A stretch of 64,000 bases of DNA from Planctomycetota bacterium (GTDB lineage: Bacteria; Planctomycetota; Uabimicrobiia; Uabimicrobiales; Uabimicrobiaceae). Below, in pieces: positions 9,460-18,596 of the stretch; within the stretch, counting starts at the first letter, position 1; the number at the start of each line of letters is the position of its first letter. Made by a program: the position numbers and the translations under genes. Location: NCBI GenBank assembly GCA_029260735.1, contig JAJDCR010000082.1, positions 41,902 to 105,901 of the forward strand, in the 5' to 3' direction. Below the pieces are notes generated by a model. It ran no database searches and was not told where the DNA came from. It saw nothing but the letters and a program-made list of their open reading frames with translations.

Positions 9460-10632
9460 ATGATAGGTAAAACAAAACTGCTTTTCCTTGCACTGCTCTT
9501 AGGGAGTTTTAGCCATGTAGTATGGGCAGAAGGTGATTTCTTAAGGAAGTATGTTTCTCGCTTGGTGATGCAGTTGAAGAATGAAAATTCTTTTCAGCGT
9601 TCTCGCGCATCTCAAGAGCTCATAAGCTTGGGGCCCAGAATTATAAATCCACTTGTTGCGTATTTTCCTCGAGCTCATTATTTGACTAAACGAGAAATTA
9701 TTTATATTCTTAGACAAAATTCTTCCCCCAAAACTCTCAACTTTTTGTTTACTGCTATTCAGGATCAAGATGAAGGTGTTCGTGATCAAGTTGCCCTTGC
9801 TTTTCTGGAGCAGGTAAATGAAATTCCCGATTTGCTTTCTCGGTTGAAAAAAATACAGGTCACTTCACGATCTTTGAAAAGTACCTTACTGGATCTCGAA
9901 GAAAGTATTACTTTCAAGAAAGTGGAGGAAGAGTTAGGGGCTTTGGTTTCTTCGCGAGGAAATTATAGTGTTTCTTCCGAGCAATTCACTCCTTTACGTG
10001 AAATGGGAAAAAGCGCTATTTTACCTTTGTTAGAAATTTTTGAAGATAATGGACATCTCTTTTTATACCGAGATCTAAATAACAATCAAGATCAAGCGTA
10101 TAAAGTTAGGCTTTTAGCTGGACATGCTTTAGGTGAGTTTTCTAACTCAATACGGGGTATAGAGAAAGTTAGGGTAGTTACTGTTTTACGGCAGCTAAGG
10201 GCTACCCAATCTCCAGGCATTCAAGAAGCCGTGGCCTGTGTCTTGTTCAAGATGGGAGAGCGATCTTTTTTAGATCGTAAGGTTCGCTATTGTAAACAAC
10301 AAATTAGCCAAAAACCAAAAGATGCCGAAAATTATTTTGACTTGGCAATGCTCTACATTAGGACAAATCGTTCTCATCGAGGAATAAGTTATTTAAAGAA
10401 AGCCATTCGTTTGGATCCTGACTATGCTTTGGCTCACTATAATCTTTCCCTTGTTTATGCTCAAAATGAAGAAAAAGAGAAAGCTTTGGATTCTATCAAG
10501 CAAGCCCTTCTTTGCGGGTATGATGATATTGATTTAATTAGAAAAGATGAAGGGCTACAAAGTATACATAACGACTTCCGCTTTAAGCTTTTAATGGAAA
10601 ATTTAGAGCGCCGCTTAGTTCCACCCAAATAA
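9460..10632 (+). CDS. exported HEAT-repeat / TPR protein
   Basis: I choose ATG 9460 (390 residues) because it gives a clean signal peptide ending at VVWA and has AGGTG just upstream; an upstream in-frame TTG at 9439 adds seven unlikely residues. After the signal come HEAT-like helical repeats (about 25-270), then two TPRs near the C-terminus (about 290-360, with NYFDLAMLY and ALAHYNLSLVYAQ). It should be a periplasmic protein-protein interaction scaffold. No catalytic motif is present. The spacer before it (9304-9459) has small GGGAA/TTCCC inverted repeats but no obvious terminator. Confidence 0.8.
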   Translation: MIGKTKLLFLALLLGSFSHVVWAEGDFLRKYVSRLVMQLKNENSFQRSRASQELISLGPRIINPLVAYFPRAHYLTKREIIYILRQNSSPKTLNFLFTAIQDQDEGVRDQVALAFLEQVNEIPDLLSRLKKIQVTSRSLKSTLLDLEESITFKKVEEELGALVSSRGNYSVSSEQFTPLREMGKSAILPLLEIFEDNGHLFLYRDLNNNQDQAYKVRLLAGHALGEFSNSIRGIEKVRVVTVLRQLRATQSPGIQEAVACVLFKMGERSFLDRKVRYCKQQISQKPKDAENYFDLAMLYIRTNRSHRGISYLKKAIRLDPDYALAHYNLSLVYAQNEEKEKALDSIKQALLCGYDDIDLIRKDEGLQSIHNDFRFKLLMENLERRLVPPK

Positions 10633-10687
10633 AAAAACAAGACCGCACCATCTTGCAATAACCATCTTGCAATAAAGTGCGGTCTTG
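10631..10687 (-). terminator. intrinsic terminator of the TPR-alphaCTD gene
   Basis: Perfect 11-bp stem CAAGACCGCAC (10638-10648) with GTGCGGTCTTG (10677-10687). On the minus strand it is followed by seven T (10637-10631). The loop holds a tandem 14-bp repeat CCATCTTGCAATAA. On the plus strand there is no T-run, so termination should act on the minus-strand gene. Confidence 0.8.
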
Positions 10688-10719
10688 CTAAGAGCTTTTG
10701 CTCTTAATCCTTCCAGTAC

Positions 10720-11910
10720 TTATGGTTTCAAGGAAAGATTGATTTCTTGAAGCTTTCTTTTGATTTCTTGCATCGAAGTTTGTCCAAAATTTTTGCAAGA
10801 GAGTAGTTCTTGTTCTGACTTACTCACCAAATCTTCCACCGTTTTAATTCCCAAAGCAGAAATGCATTTCCTGCTTCTGACAGATAGCTCTAAGTCTACC
10901 ACTAAGGTGGATAGTATTTCTGTGTTTTGAGGAGGAGGGCTACTAGGCAAAGGAACATAATTTTTTTTATCTTTTTCTTTTGCCTCGAAATCAATAGTAT
11001 CCATTCCGAGAGAGAGCCCTTTTTTGCCTAGAATTTCCTTGATCTCGGCTAAAGAAGTTTCTCCAAAATTTTTGTAAGATAGAAGCTCTGACTCACTTTT
11101 TTTAACTAAACTTCCTAGAGTTTTAATTTTCATTTTGTTGAGACAGTTACGACTACGAACAGAAAGTTCAAACTCAGAAATAGGAGTTGCCAGAATTTGG
11201 TTTTTTCTATCTTGAAGACGTTCTTTTTCTTCATCTAGGTACATATGAACAGATGATTTGGCGTCTCGTAGGTATAATTTAGCTCGCGCATGAGTCGGGT
11301 ATTTACTTAGAATCTTGCGATAGCAGTCAATGGCTTTCTCATACTCGTTATTATCTTCATAAATAACACCTAAGTTGAGGAGTACATTCGTAAATAGAGG
11401 ACGTAATGAGGCGCATTTCTCGTAAAGCTTTTTTGTGCCTTCCTCATCACCGCGTAAATCAGAGTAGTAAGCTAGTCGAAATAGAGCAGCAACAAATGTT
11501 TCATCTTTGCTAACGGCTTTTTCATAAGAAGCAATTGCACTTTGTGGGTAGCCTTGTTTTTCCCAGATAATTCCTCGTAAAAAAAGATACTCTGGTTCTT
11601 CTTCCATTCCTTTGAAGATTGAGCTCAAAGAACCTTCTAGGTTTTCTGCACCAGCTTCGATCATGCTTGCTGCAGTTGCGAGCAAAAAAAGTTTTTCATC
11701 TAAGTGTTTTTTAGATAGCTTTTCAAAAGCTTCAAAGGCTTTAGGGAAATTGTTTTTTCTAAAAAGTTCACAGGCAGCACCATATTTTTTGCGAATGTCG
11801 GCGGAGTAGTTAGAAAGAATATCTTCTTTTTCCTCTTCGCTGAAGAGAAGAAACAAGTCCATTGTTTTTGGTTCTTTACCTTGAACCGAAGCGTAATCCG
11901 TTGTACTCAT
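10720..11910 (-). CDS. TPR protein with two RNA polymerase alpha-CTD modules
   Basis: The 396 residues start with TPRs (about 40-225) and end with two copies of the domain that forms the C-terminus of RNA polymerase alpha: about 244-303 and 336-396. Both have the ELSVRSR block, the helix-hairpin-helix NFGxTS, and a GLSLGM-like or NLSLKP end. Compared with E. coli alpha, the equivalents of Arg265, Gly296 and Ser299 are kept in both, Asn268 only in the first (Lys in the second), and Lys298 is Thr in both. The modules could bind UP-element DNA or take the place of alphaCTD in regulator contacts. TPR-alphaCTD proteins are known from Planctomycetota, without a settled function. It has its own terminator. 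Confidence 0.88.
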   Translation of the reverse strand: MSTTDYASVQGKEPKTMDLFLLFSEEEKEDILSNYSADIRKKYGAACELFRKNNFPKAFEAFEKLSKKHLDEKLFLLATAASMIEAGAENLEGSLSSIFKGMEEEPEYLFLRGIIWEKQGYPQSAIASYEKAVSKDETFVAALFRLAYYSDLRGDEEGTKKLYEKCASLRPLFTNVLLNLGVIYEDNNEYEKAIDCYRKILSKYPTHARAKLYLRDAKSSVHMYLDEEKERLQDRKNQILATPISEFELSVRSRNCLNKMKIKTLGSLVKKSESELLSYKNFGETSLAEIKEILGKKGLSLGMDTIDFEAKEKDKKNYVPLPSSPPPQNTEILSTLVVDLELSVRSRKCISALGIKTVEDLVSKSEQELLSCKNFGQTSMQEIKRKLQEINLSLKP

Positions 11911-12150
11911 ATCATTTTTAACAAAACCAAACTAGATTTTGTTATTTTCTCCTTTCTGAGATGACTAAAAACACCCATAGGCTAAGATGCTTGAAAAAAA
12001 CAAACATGTAATATATTTTTTTTTTCAAGTACCTAAATCAAGGTATTTTAATTTTTAATATATTAATATAATAAAAAGTTGAACTTTTGTCAAGTTTACC
12101 CGGGAAGGCTTACGTCCCACAAAGCATCTAAAAGAGAAGAAAGGTGATAA

Positions 12151-13431
12151 ATGAAGATTACTTACTTGGCAGCAGGAGCAGGAGAAATGTATTGTGGGGC
12201 ATGTGCCCATGATGTCAACCTTACGAGTGGGCTTTTGGCCGAAGGACACGACGTGCAACTGGTTCCTCTCTACACTCCTATTCGGACGGATTTAGATATT
12301 CCTCCGACAACAGAAATTTTTTTAGGAGGGATCGGAGTTTTTTTACGGCAACAGTTTCCTTGGCTTAGCTTGCCTGTCTTTGTGGAAAAACTTCTAAGAC
12401 GCTCTGACCTTTTAGCTTGGGCAGGGAAAAGAGCTGTAAAAACAAATCCTAGTTCCTTAGGCCCAATGACTGTCTCCATCCTAAAAGGTAAAAATGGAAA
12501 ACAGAAAAAAGATTTAGAAACTCTTTTGCTTTTCTTAGAGGAAGAAAACTGTCCAGATATTGTTCATATTACGAATTCATTGCTTTCTGGTATAGCTCCT
12601 GTTTTAAAAGAGAGGTTGGGTTGCCCAGTAGTTTGCAACATACAAGGAGAAGATGGTTTTTTGGATCTCATGCCAGAGAAATATCGCAAGGAAGCTACTG
12701 AGCTGGTGGCCCTTAATGCTCAATATATCGATTGTTTTATATCCCCTTCTGAAATCTACAAACAAAGAGTACAAAATTATTTTTCTTTACCGGATGATAA
12801 GATTGTGGTGATTCCCCCTGCGATTAATACTGATATTTACTCCTTTTCCTGGAAAGGCGTTGAAGATACATGGACAATAGGGTATCTCTCTCGAATTTCT
12901 CCTGAAAAAGGTTTAGATGTTTTGGTTGAGGCAATAGTCTCTTTAAAAAAGAAAAAAAAGAAGGGGGTTGCTATAAAATTAAAAGTAGCAGGCAAAATTA
13001 TGGACTATATTTTTTGGGAAAATATTTTGCTTCAAGCTAAGGCAGAGGGGATAGTTTTTGAGTATGTCGGAGAACTGTGTCTAGAAGATAAAATCAAATT
13101 TCTGAGGGAATGTTCTTTGTTTTGTGCTCCGAGCAAACAGCCTGAGTCCAGAGGTACAGTCGCTCTTGAGGCTATTGCTCTAGGAGTACCTGTTATTTTG
13201 CCTGAGGCAGGAGTTTTTCCTGAAATACTTCAGCAAACAAAAGGGGGGATACTTTTTCAGTCTTCCAATAGTAAAGACTTAGCGGAAAAAATACACTCTT
13301 TGTCCTCTGATGATTTAAAAGAATTTAGTTTCGGACATAAGAATGTACAAGAGAAATATTCAACAAAGTGTTTAGCAGTAAAAACATCTAGGCTTTATGA
13401 TAGAGTTTTGTCGGGAGGAATGGACAAATAA
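12151..13431 (+). CDS. GT4-type glycosyltransferase
   Basis: This 426-residue GT-B fold enzyme transfers a sugar from a nucleotide donor and belongs to the Glycos_transf_1 (GT4) family. The N-terminus (AAGAGEMYCGA) is the acceptor-side glycine-rich loop. The donor-side retaining motif E-x7-E is Glu332 and Glu340 in ESRGTVALE, followed by ALGVPVILPEAG. IGYLSRISPEKGLD (243-256) begins the C-terminal domain. There is no signal or membrane helix, so it is cytoplasmic. A GAGAAGAAAGG ribosome-binding region precedes ATG 12151. It is divergent from the TPR-alphaCTD gene across an AT-rich 240-bp spacer. It has no sugar-pathway neighbours, so donor and acceptor are unknown. Confidence 0.88.
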   Translation: MKITYLAAGAGEMYCGACAHDVNLTSGLLAEGHDVQLVPLYTPIRTDLDIPPTTEIFLGGIGVFLRQQFPWLSLPVFVEKLLRRSDLLAWAGKRAVKTNPSSLGPMTVSILKGKNGKQKKDLETLLLFLEEENCPDIVHITNSLLSGIAPVLKERLGCPVVCNIQGEDGFLDLMPEKYRKEATELVALNAQYIDCFISPSEIYKQRVQNYFSLPDDKIVVIPPAINTDIYSFSWKGVEDTWTIGYLSRISPEKGLDVLVEAIVSLKKKKKKGVAIKLKVAGKIMDYIFWENILLQAKAEGIVFEYVGELCLEDKIKFLRECSLFCAPSKQPESRGTVALEAIALGVPVILPEAGVFPEILQQTKGGILFQSSNSKDLAEKIHSLSSDDLKEFSFGHKNVQEKYSTKCLAVKTSRLYDRVLSGGMDK

Positions 13432-13567
13432 CCTACATCACTCAATAGAACTGTTTGGCACTTTTTTAGAAAAACTTCTTTGTTTCTCTTTCAGTCTTTG
13501 ATAAAATGTATTGGTTTAAAGGCATGTGAAATAATTCAAGGAATTTCAAAAAAAATATAAATTTTCC

Positions 13568-13597
13568 TTGTCATTTTGACCTGCTATGAAGTATAGT
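13568..13597 (+). promoter_or_regulatory. probable sigma70-type promoter
   Basis: TTGTCA (13568-13573), an 18-bp spacer and TATAGT (13592-13597). An overlapping alternative is TTGACC (13576) with TAATAC (13600). A small inverted repeat ATAGTA/TACTAT overlaps the -10 and could be an operator. It points to the secreted protein at 13654. Confidence 0.45.
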
Positions 13598-13653
13598 AGT
13601 AATACTATGCATTTTTCATATTTCAAAATTAAGTAAATTTAAGGAGAAGAAAT

Positions 13654-15489
13654 GTGATTAAATATCTACTTCCAATATTATCACTGTTGATACTAATTTC
13701 TTTTATTGCTCCTGTAGCTGTGATGGCTTGTCCACCACCTTATAGCTACTACTCGCCACCTGCACCAGAGCCATCTCCAACAGCTGCTCAAATTGAAGCT
13801 GAAAGACAAAGGACTCTAGAGCTAGAGCGACAACGTATTGCTGAAGAACAAAGAATTGCTTCTGAAGCAGAAGCCAAGCGTATAGCTGAAGCAGAAGCCA
13901 AGCGTAAAGCTGAAGAAGAAGCTCGTCGTAAAGCTGAAGAAGAAGCTCGTAAAGCTGAAGAATCTCGTCAGCAAGCGTTATCTACTCAGATTTCACCTGT
14001 TGATTTTCATCCTCCTATAAACGGAGAAATTGATCAATACCTTGCTGTTGCTAAGGGCTTTATTAATGGTAAAGATGTTGAAAATACAATCAACACTCGA
14101 GTTTCTGACATAGAGACCGACTTCACTGTTGCTCCTGCTGGTCAAGATGCTTCTGTCGATCAAATCGACCAACGCAATCAAGAACAAAAAGAGAAGAACA
14201 ATGAAGCTCAACAACTCTTGAACGAAAAGATTCTTCCTTACTTTGATGGTTCTGAAGACAAAATCAAAGAAATGCTCAGTGCAGCTCAAGACTTCGATAA
14301 GAACAGTGCATCTTTAGCCGCTTACTTTGGTCACGTTAATGAATTCCACGAATTTTTCTTGGAAGACATGAAAAACGAACCTGAGCGTTTTGGTGTTGAC
14401 GTTTACATGAGAGACTTTGATTCCCTCAAAGAATCTATTGTTAACGAACTAGAAGACATCAATGCTGAAAAGCCAGATATTGATTTGAATTTGGCTAACA
14501 GTGAAGTTTTTGATCCTCTACAGTTTTTGGATAAAGGAATAGTTCCTCCCACAGACTTAAATCTTCGCTTCACTATTTTGCAACCTTTGAATATTGATCC
14601 TCGTCTGAATACGACTTTGATTAGTATGTTGTCTACTCTTCGCAATAAGTTTGCTGATGACAATCGTTTGACTGCTCAAGTTGATTTCTTCCTGAACAAG
14701 TTTCCTGCAAGCGCAGAAAACATTGTGATGGATTCAGCTGACACTCAAATCTTTGACACTTTGGGCAACGCAAAACAAATTGGTGCCCTTTCTAAAGGAA
14801 ACTTTTCTGTTGATGAGTTTGGTGCGATAGTCAGAACTGAAGCAACTAGCCAAAATACTCAACTTGTTGGTGATCGTACTCAAGGACGTTTCAACAACCG
14901 TAGTTTTGGTTATAGATTACAAGATGGTAATCATCCTAGTATCGAAGTAACCATTGGTAACAGCCGTTATCGTTTGCACGATAATGTTTTTACTAGTCCT
15001 TTGGTTCTTGATATGAACAATGATGGCAAGCTTGAAGCTTCTAACGGCGAATGGCTTCCTCACAACTATAACAACAGTCGTGTAGTTGAGTTCGATATCG
15101 ACGGTGACAACTTTGTTGATATTACTGAATGGGTTGGTCCTAATGATGGTCTTCTAGTCGCTAACGTTAAAGAAGGTGTTAGCATCAATGCTAATAGTCT
15201 TTTCGGAGAAGCTGGTGGTTTCATCAACGGATTCGAAAAACTTTCTCTTCTTGACGCTGACAAAAATACTGTCATTTCTGGTGCAGAATTAGAAACACTT
15301 AGTGTATGGCAAGATAAAAATCTTAATGCCCAAATCGACGCTGGTGAATTAACTTCTGTAGTTGATCTTGGTATTACCGAAATCAACACAAACCATGAAA
15401 AATATGTTTCCTCTTTCGTTCGCAATGGCGAAGAAGTAACTATGTGGGACTGGTACCCTAGTTATTTCCAAGTGAAGAAACAAAAATAA
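13654..15489 (+). CDS. secreted coiled-coil protein with RTX-type calcium-binding C-terminus
   Basis: The start is GTG 13654, with AAGGAGAAG 5 nt upstream; the overlapping ATG at 13652 is followed at once by TGA and cannot be used. The 611 residues open with a signal peptide (1-25) ending VMA/C, possibly a lipoprotein Cys. A Pro-rich stretch and a charged Glu/Ala/Lys coiled coil with repeated AEAEAKR and AEEEARRK units follow (about 45-110), then a helical middle. The last 120 residues carry the DxDxDG-type loops VLDMNNDGKLE, FDIDGDNFVD and LLDADKNTVIS, and the WVGPNDGLL block found in RTX/hemolysin-type proteins. It should be an exported calcium-binding surface protein. A strong terminator follows. 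Confidence 0.82.
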   Translation: MIKYLLPILSLLILISFIAPVAVMACPPPYSYYSPPAPEPSPTAAQIEAERQRTLELERQRIAEEQRIASEAEAKRIAEAEAKRKAEEEARRKAEEEARKAEESRQQALSTQISPVDFHPPINGEIDQYLAVAKGFINGKDVENTINTRVSDIETDFTVAPAGQDASVDQIDQRNQEQKEKNNEAQQLLNEKILPYFDGSEDKIKEMLSAAQDFDKNSASLAAYFGHVNEFHEFFLEDMKNEPERFGVDVYMRDFDSLKESIVNELEDINAEKPDIDLNLANSEVFDPLQFLDKGIVPPTDLNLRFTILQPLNIDPRLNTTLISMLSTLRNKFADDNRLTAQVDFFLNKFPASAENIVMDSADTQIFDTLGNAKQIGALSKGNFSVDEFGAIVRTEATSQNTQLVGDRTQGRFNNRSFGYRLQDGNHPSIEVTIGNSRYRLHDNVFTSPLVLDMNNDGKLEASNGEWLPHNYNNSRVVEFDIDGDNFVDITEWVGPNDGLLVANVKEGVSINANSLFGEAGGFINGFEKLSLLDADKNTVISGAELETLSVWQDKNLNAQIDAGELTSVVDLGITEINTNHEKYVSSFVRNGEEVTMWDWYPSYFQVKKQK

Positions 15490-15511
15490 GTTAGTCCAAC
15501 TTTAAACAAAA

Positions 15512-15548
15512 AGAGAGTATTATCTTTAGCATAATACTCTCTTTTTTT
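15512..15548 (+). terminator. intrinsic terminator
   Basis: Perfect 12-bp stem AGAGAGTATTAT / ATAATACTCTCT (15512-15523 and 15531-15542), a 7-nt loop, then seven T. It ends the transcript of the secreted calcium-binding protein. Confidence 0.9.
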
Positions 15549-15664
15549 GTATTTACTTTCATTCTGTACTAAAAAACACTTTCTTTTATAGCTAAATAAA
15601 GGCATACTTAGACTAAGTGAATTACTGAATGAAAATACATCTCATTCATATTTCCTCATGACTT

Positions 15665-15825
15665 TAGGTGCTTGGAAAGAAATAATCTCTCTAGTTGCGC
15701 AGCAGATTTTGTTTGCTAGTAAGGCGCTTTCGATGGCGCATAGTTTTTTTCTGTAACAGAGAAGCAACGCAGCTAGCAAACAAAAGATCAAGCAAATAGG
15801 GAGATTATTTCTTTCCAAGTGCCTT
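15665..15825. repeat. nested palindromic element (MITE-like)
   Basis: The outer arms 15665-15692 and 15798-15825 are inverted repeats with about 24 of 28 positions matching (core CTTGGAAAGAAATAATCTC). The inner arms 15707-15719 and 15773-15785 are a perfect 13-bp inverted repeat (TTTTGTTTGCTAG). The whole 161 bp could fold into one long hairpin. There is no ORF. The rest of the 15490-15947 spacer holds the terminator above and nothing else I can support. Confidence 0.75.
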
Positions 15826-15947
15826 ATATCTTTTGGCCCTTTTCTCGTCGATGCAAAAGATGGAACTTCCCATAGATTTTGTCGTGCGATTTAGATACTC
15901 ATGGCAGTACTAAGAAGCACACCCCACATTCTTTTCAGGTGAAGGAC

Positions 15948-17087
15948 ATGATAATAGCTCTCCAAAAACAGTTTCTATTAACTTTTGTTTTTGTCTGTTT
16001 ACTAACTCCTGCCTTTGGTAAAGATTTCTTCATTTCTCAGAAAGAAATCGAAACACAAAGTGATGTTAACTATCTCACGATAAATCCTATTGCTCTATCT
16101 CACGAAGGGGATTACTTTCTAGTAACAGAAAGAGTAAAAGATCTCCAAACAAGAGCTAAAGGCTCTGCGTTCAACTTACTTGTTTTTCGTTTTGAAAATG
16201 GACGTTTGGCAAGGATTGACAAAATTCTTTTACCCATTACTCATTTATTGAATGTAGCTTATGCTGGGCGTCAGCACACAGCCCTTGTCTCAGGGGATCA
16301 CGGAAACAAGCTTATTCTGGTTAATCTTCGCACAAATAAAATCAAGACTATTTTTGAATATCGAAAAAGTCGTCCTGGTTTTAAAGCTGGTGAAATGCTC
16401 CTTTCGAATAAAGGGAAGTTTTTTTCTACTGGTTGGTTTTATGACCGCAATCAGTATTGGAAAGGAGATTATCTTGTCCGATTACGCATTGATCGGAAGG
16501 GAAAAGTTAAGTTTGAGAAAAAAGTAGACTTGGAAGACCTTTTTGCCAAAAGATTTAACGACCAAGGACTTGTTCGAAGTTTCTACTATGTTTCTGATCA
16601 AAAAGTTTTCTTTAATTTGATTAGACTTAACGATAGAAAAACTTCTTTAATGATGTACCAGTCCAAAAGAAATTATGCAGATGGAGAATGCCACGTTGTT
16701 GACGAGGGATTTCTTATCTCTGTTTTTGTCGGAACGGATAAACGTGTTTTTTATATTGTCCAGGACGAAGACAAAAATCCTTCCCACTATGTCAAAGATG
16801 TTACTTTAGGAAAAGAAGGTAACCTTGATTCAAATAAACGATGGGAAGTTAAGGGACATGGGCTTTACTCTTACCCTTTTCTTGTTGATGATACTTTAGT
16901 TGCTATTAGAATGAACTTACAAACACGCTCTTTTAATGGTTACTATGGAAAAGAAGAAGATGGTTATGTCATGAAAAGGTTTCTCAAGAATGAAGTGCTT
17001 GGGCCAATGAAAATTTCAGGAAATGGGAAAACTTATCTTTTGATCACTCCTGAAGGATTTAAAATCGGGAATTTCGAGTTAGACTAG
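15948..17087 (+). CDS. exported protein of unknown function, possible beta-propeller
   Basis: ATG 15948 is preferred over the upstream in-frame TTG (15879) because GGTGAAGG lies just before it and a standard signal peptide follows, ending near PAFG (379 residues). The mature protein is rich in beta-strand-like segments with repeated hydrophobic/aromatic patterns (LVNLRTNKI, YLVRLRIDRKG, MMYQSKRN), compatible with a beta-propeller, though no blade motif is diagnostic. The next gene begins 24 bp downstream and is also exported, so the two form an operon. Confidence 0.75.
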   Translation: MIIALQKQFLLTFVFVCLLTPAFGKDFFISQKEIETQSDVNYLTINPIALSHEGDYFLVTERVKDLQTRAKGSAFNLLVFRFENGRLARIDKILLPITHLLNVAYAGRQHTALVSGDHGNKLILVNLRTNKIKTIFEYRKSRPGFKAGEMLLSNKGKFFSTGWFYDRNQYWKGDYLVRLRIDRKGKVKFEKKVDLEDLFAKRFNDQGLVRSFYYVSDQKVFFNLIRLNDRKTSLMMYQSKRNYADGECHVVDEGFLISVFVGTDKRVFYIVQDEDKNPSHYVKDVTLGKEGNLDSNKRWEVKGHGLYSYPFLVDDTLVAIRMNLQTRSFNGYYGKEEDGYVMKRFLKNEVLGPMKISGNGKTYLLITPEGFKIGNFELD

Positions 17088-17110
17088 TATTGTTAGTTAG
17101 GAGATGACCT

Positions 17111-18103
17111 TTGAAATTTTTTGGATATCTCACACCTCTTATCCTCTGCTTTTTGTTAATGAGCAGTTCTTTTCTCAAAGCAAAAGAAATTCCTGTTTTC
17201 ATTCCGAAAGAGATGAGTTTTAAGATTACCGACTATCCCTGGGCTAAAGAGCTTAGTCTGAACTTTCGAGGAGATGTCAACCCCATTGTTAAAGGTTGTC
17301 ATTTTGCAGTAGTTATTTATTATTTGGAAGACCAAGTATATCAGTTTACTGCTCCTGTTCAAAATGATCCTGAAAATGCACAGCGTTATTTTATTGATAT
17401 GGCTCGTGAGCCCATTAATCTTGCCGCCGAAGAAGTCTTGCCCGGAAAGTATACTATTCAAATTACTTTAGAGCTGTCTTCCCAGTCGGGAGAATTTCAA
17501 GATATGTGGAGCCGAGATTTTCCTAAGGATACTCCCAATGTCTTTAGGAAAAGTTTCGAGTTAGGCAATGCTCAAATGTTTGCCGAACGCAGTGATAGTA
17601 TACGTAAATTTTACTTAACTCGAATGCGCAATATGAACGCTCTTTTTAAATTGCTCCAAGAGAAGAAAAAAATAGCAATACAGGCTCGAAGAGACAGTAT
17701 TGGAGGACGGAAAAACGAGTTCTCTAATGGACAAACCTTTGATCCTGATAAGTGGCGGGGGTGGTTTAATGCCCACTTCTTATTTAAAATGGAGGCAGAA
17801 AAACAGCTTCTTGATAAACACGCTCAAAGATTGTTTTGTTTACGTTTTGGAGTTACTCATAGCTCTATGAGCAGCGCTTGTGACTTAATGACTCGGATCG
17901 CTCGTTTACACAGTGCAAATATTTACAAGTATTACAAACTGGGACAAGATAGAGAAAATCTCCAACAAATGGATCAGTTTGCTATCCAAAATATTGACGA
18001 TCTCATTCGAAATCTTCAGAGACTACATTCTCTTTCAGCGAAAGAGCTTGGTATTAGTTTACAGAAAGAGCTAGGTTATCTTCCCCCTTACATTGTTAGA
18101 TAA
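17111..18103 (+). CDS. exported protein of unknown function, TTG start
   Basis: The start is TTG 17111, supported by AGGAG (17099-17103) 7 nt upstream and by the signal peptide it creates (MKFFGYLTPLILCFLLMSSS, cleavage near LKAK). The 330 residues have a beta-rich first half (about 30-150) and a helical, charged second half. I recognise no family. It is the second gene of the 15948-18103 operon. A repeat region begins about 30 bp after its stop. Confidence 0.72.
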   Translation: MKFFGYLTPLILCFLLMSSSFLKAKEIPVFIPKEMSFKITDYPWAKELSLNFRGDVNPIVKGCHFAVVIYYLEDQVYQFTAPVQNDPENAQRYFIDMAREPINLAAEEVLPGKYTIQITLELSSQSGEFQDMWSRDFPKDTPNVFRKSFELGNAQMFAERSDSIRKFYLTRMRNMNALFKLLQEKKKIAIQARRDSIGGRKNEFSNGQTFDPDKWRGWFNAHFLFKMEAEKQLLDKHAQRLFCLRFGVTHSSMSSACDLMTRIARLHSANIYKYYKLGQDRENLQQMDQFAIQNIDDLIRNLQRLHSLSAKELGISLQKELGYLPPYIVR

Positions 18104-18596
18104 TTATCTAAAACAGCTTTTTAGCAATATACGCTTTGGAGGGCGAGGCTCCTGCCGAGCAGGGGATGTGTTTGGTTTCTAATATTGTAATCTAGGCACA
18201 TCCTGCTCGGCAGGAGCATCCGCGATATAAAACGTTTTTTCAATATGAAACCTCTGAACAAATAAATGTGCTTTAATACCATCAGGAGCCAAGCACAACC
18301 CCGGTGCGGCAGGAGCCTTACCCTCCCCAGAACATGTTGCTTAGAACGGTTTTCGATAATCTTTTTAAAAAACGGTTTCAGATAAGCCTCGCCTTCCCCC
18401 CTCAATAAAAAAAATTTTCACTACAAAAAAACTTACCTCAAAATTCCCATTTTGTCTCTCTCCTCGTTATACTCTAAACTCTTAGAGATACTCTTCCTTG
18501 AATTTTACCTTTACTTTAATTTAAAATTATCGTAGAATAAAAAGATTGTCATAATAATTCTTTCATAAAGAAGGCAAGTTTTCAGAGAGGTGGTCT
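18104..18596. other. gene-free region with palindromic repeat (copy A)
   Basis: This is a 493-bp spacer. Its first two-thirds are the repeat listed at 18137-18401. The remainder is AT-rich and leads to the large pseudopilin gene; GAGAGGTGG at 18584-18592 is that gene's ribosome site. I found no gene here. Confidence 0.7.
18137..18401. repeat. palindromic interspersed repeat, copy A
   Basis: It begins TGGAGGGCGAGGCTCCTGCC and ends near GATAAGCCTCGCCTTCCCC. GCTCCTGCCGAGCAGG pairs with CCTGCTCGGCAGGAGC about 50 bp later, and a third half-site (GGTGCGGCAGGAGCC) follows. It shares these ends plus GCTTAGAA and ACGGTTTCAGATAAGCCTCG with copy B at 25120-25320. It is much richer in GC than its surroundings. 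Confidence 0.8.

Noticed and set aside
13652..13657. ATG 13652 as the start of the secreted calcium-binding protein
   Set aside because: It is followed at once by TGA; the long frame needs GTG 13654.
18121..18405. 94-residue minus-strand ORF
   Set aside because: It lies entirely within the palindromic repeat copy A.
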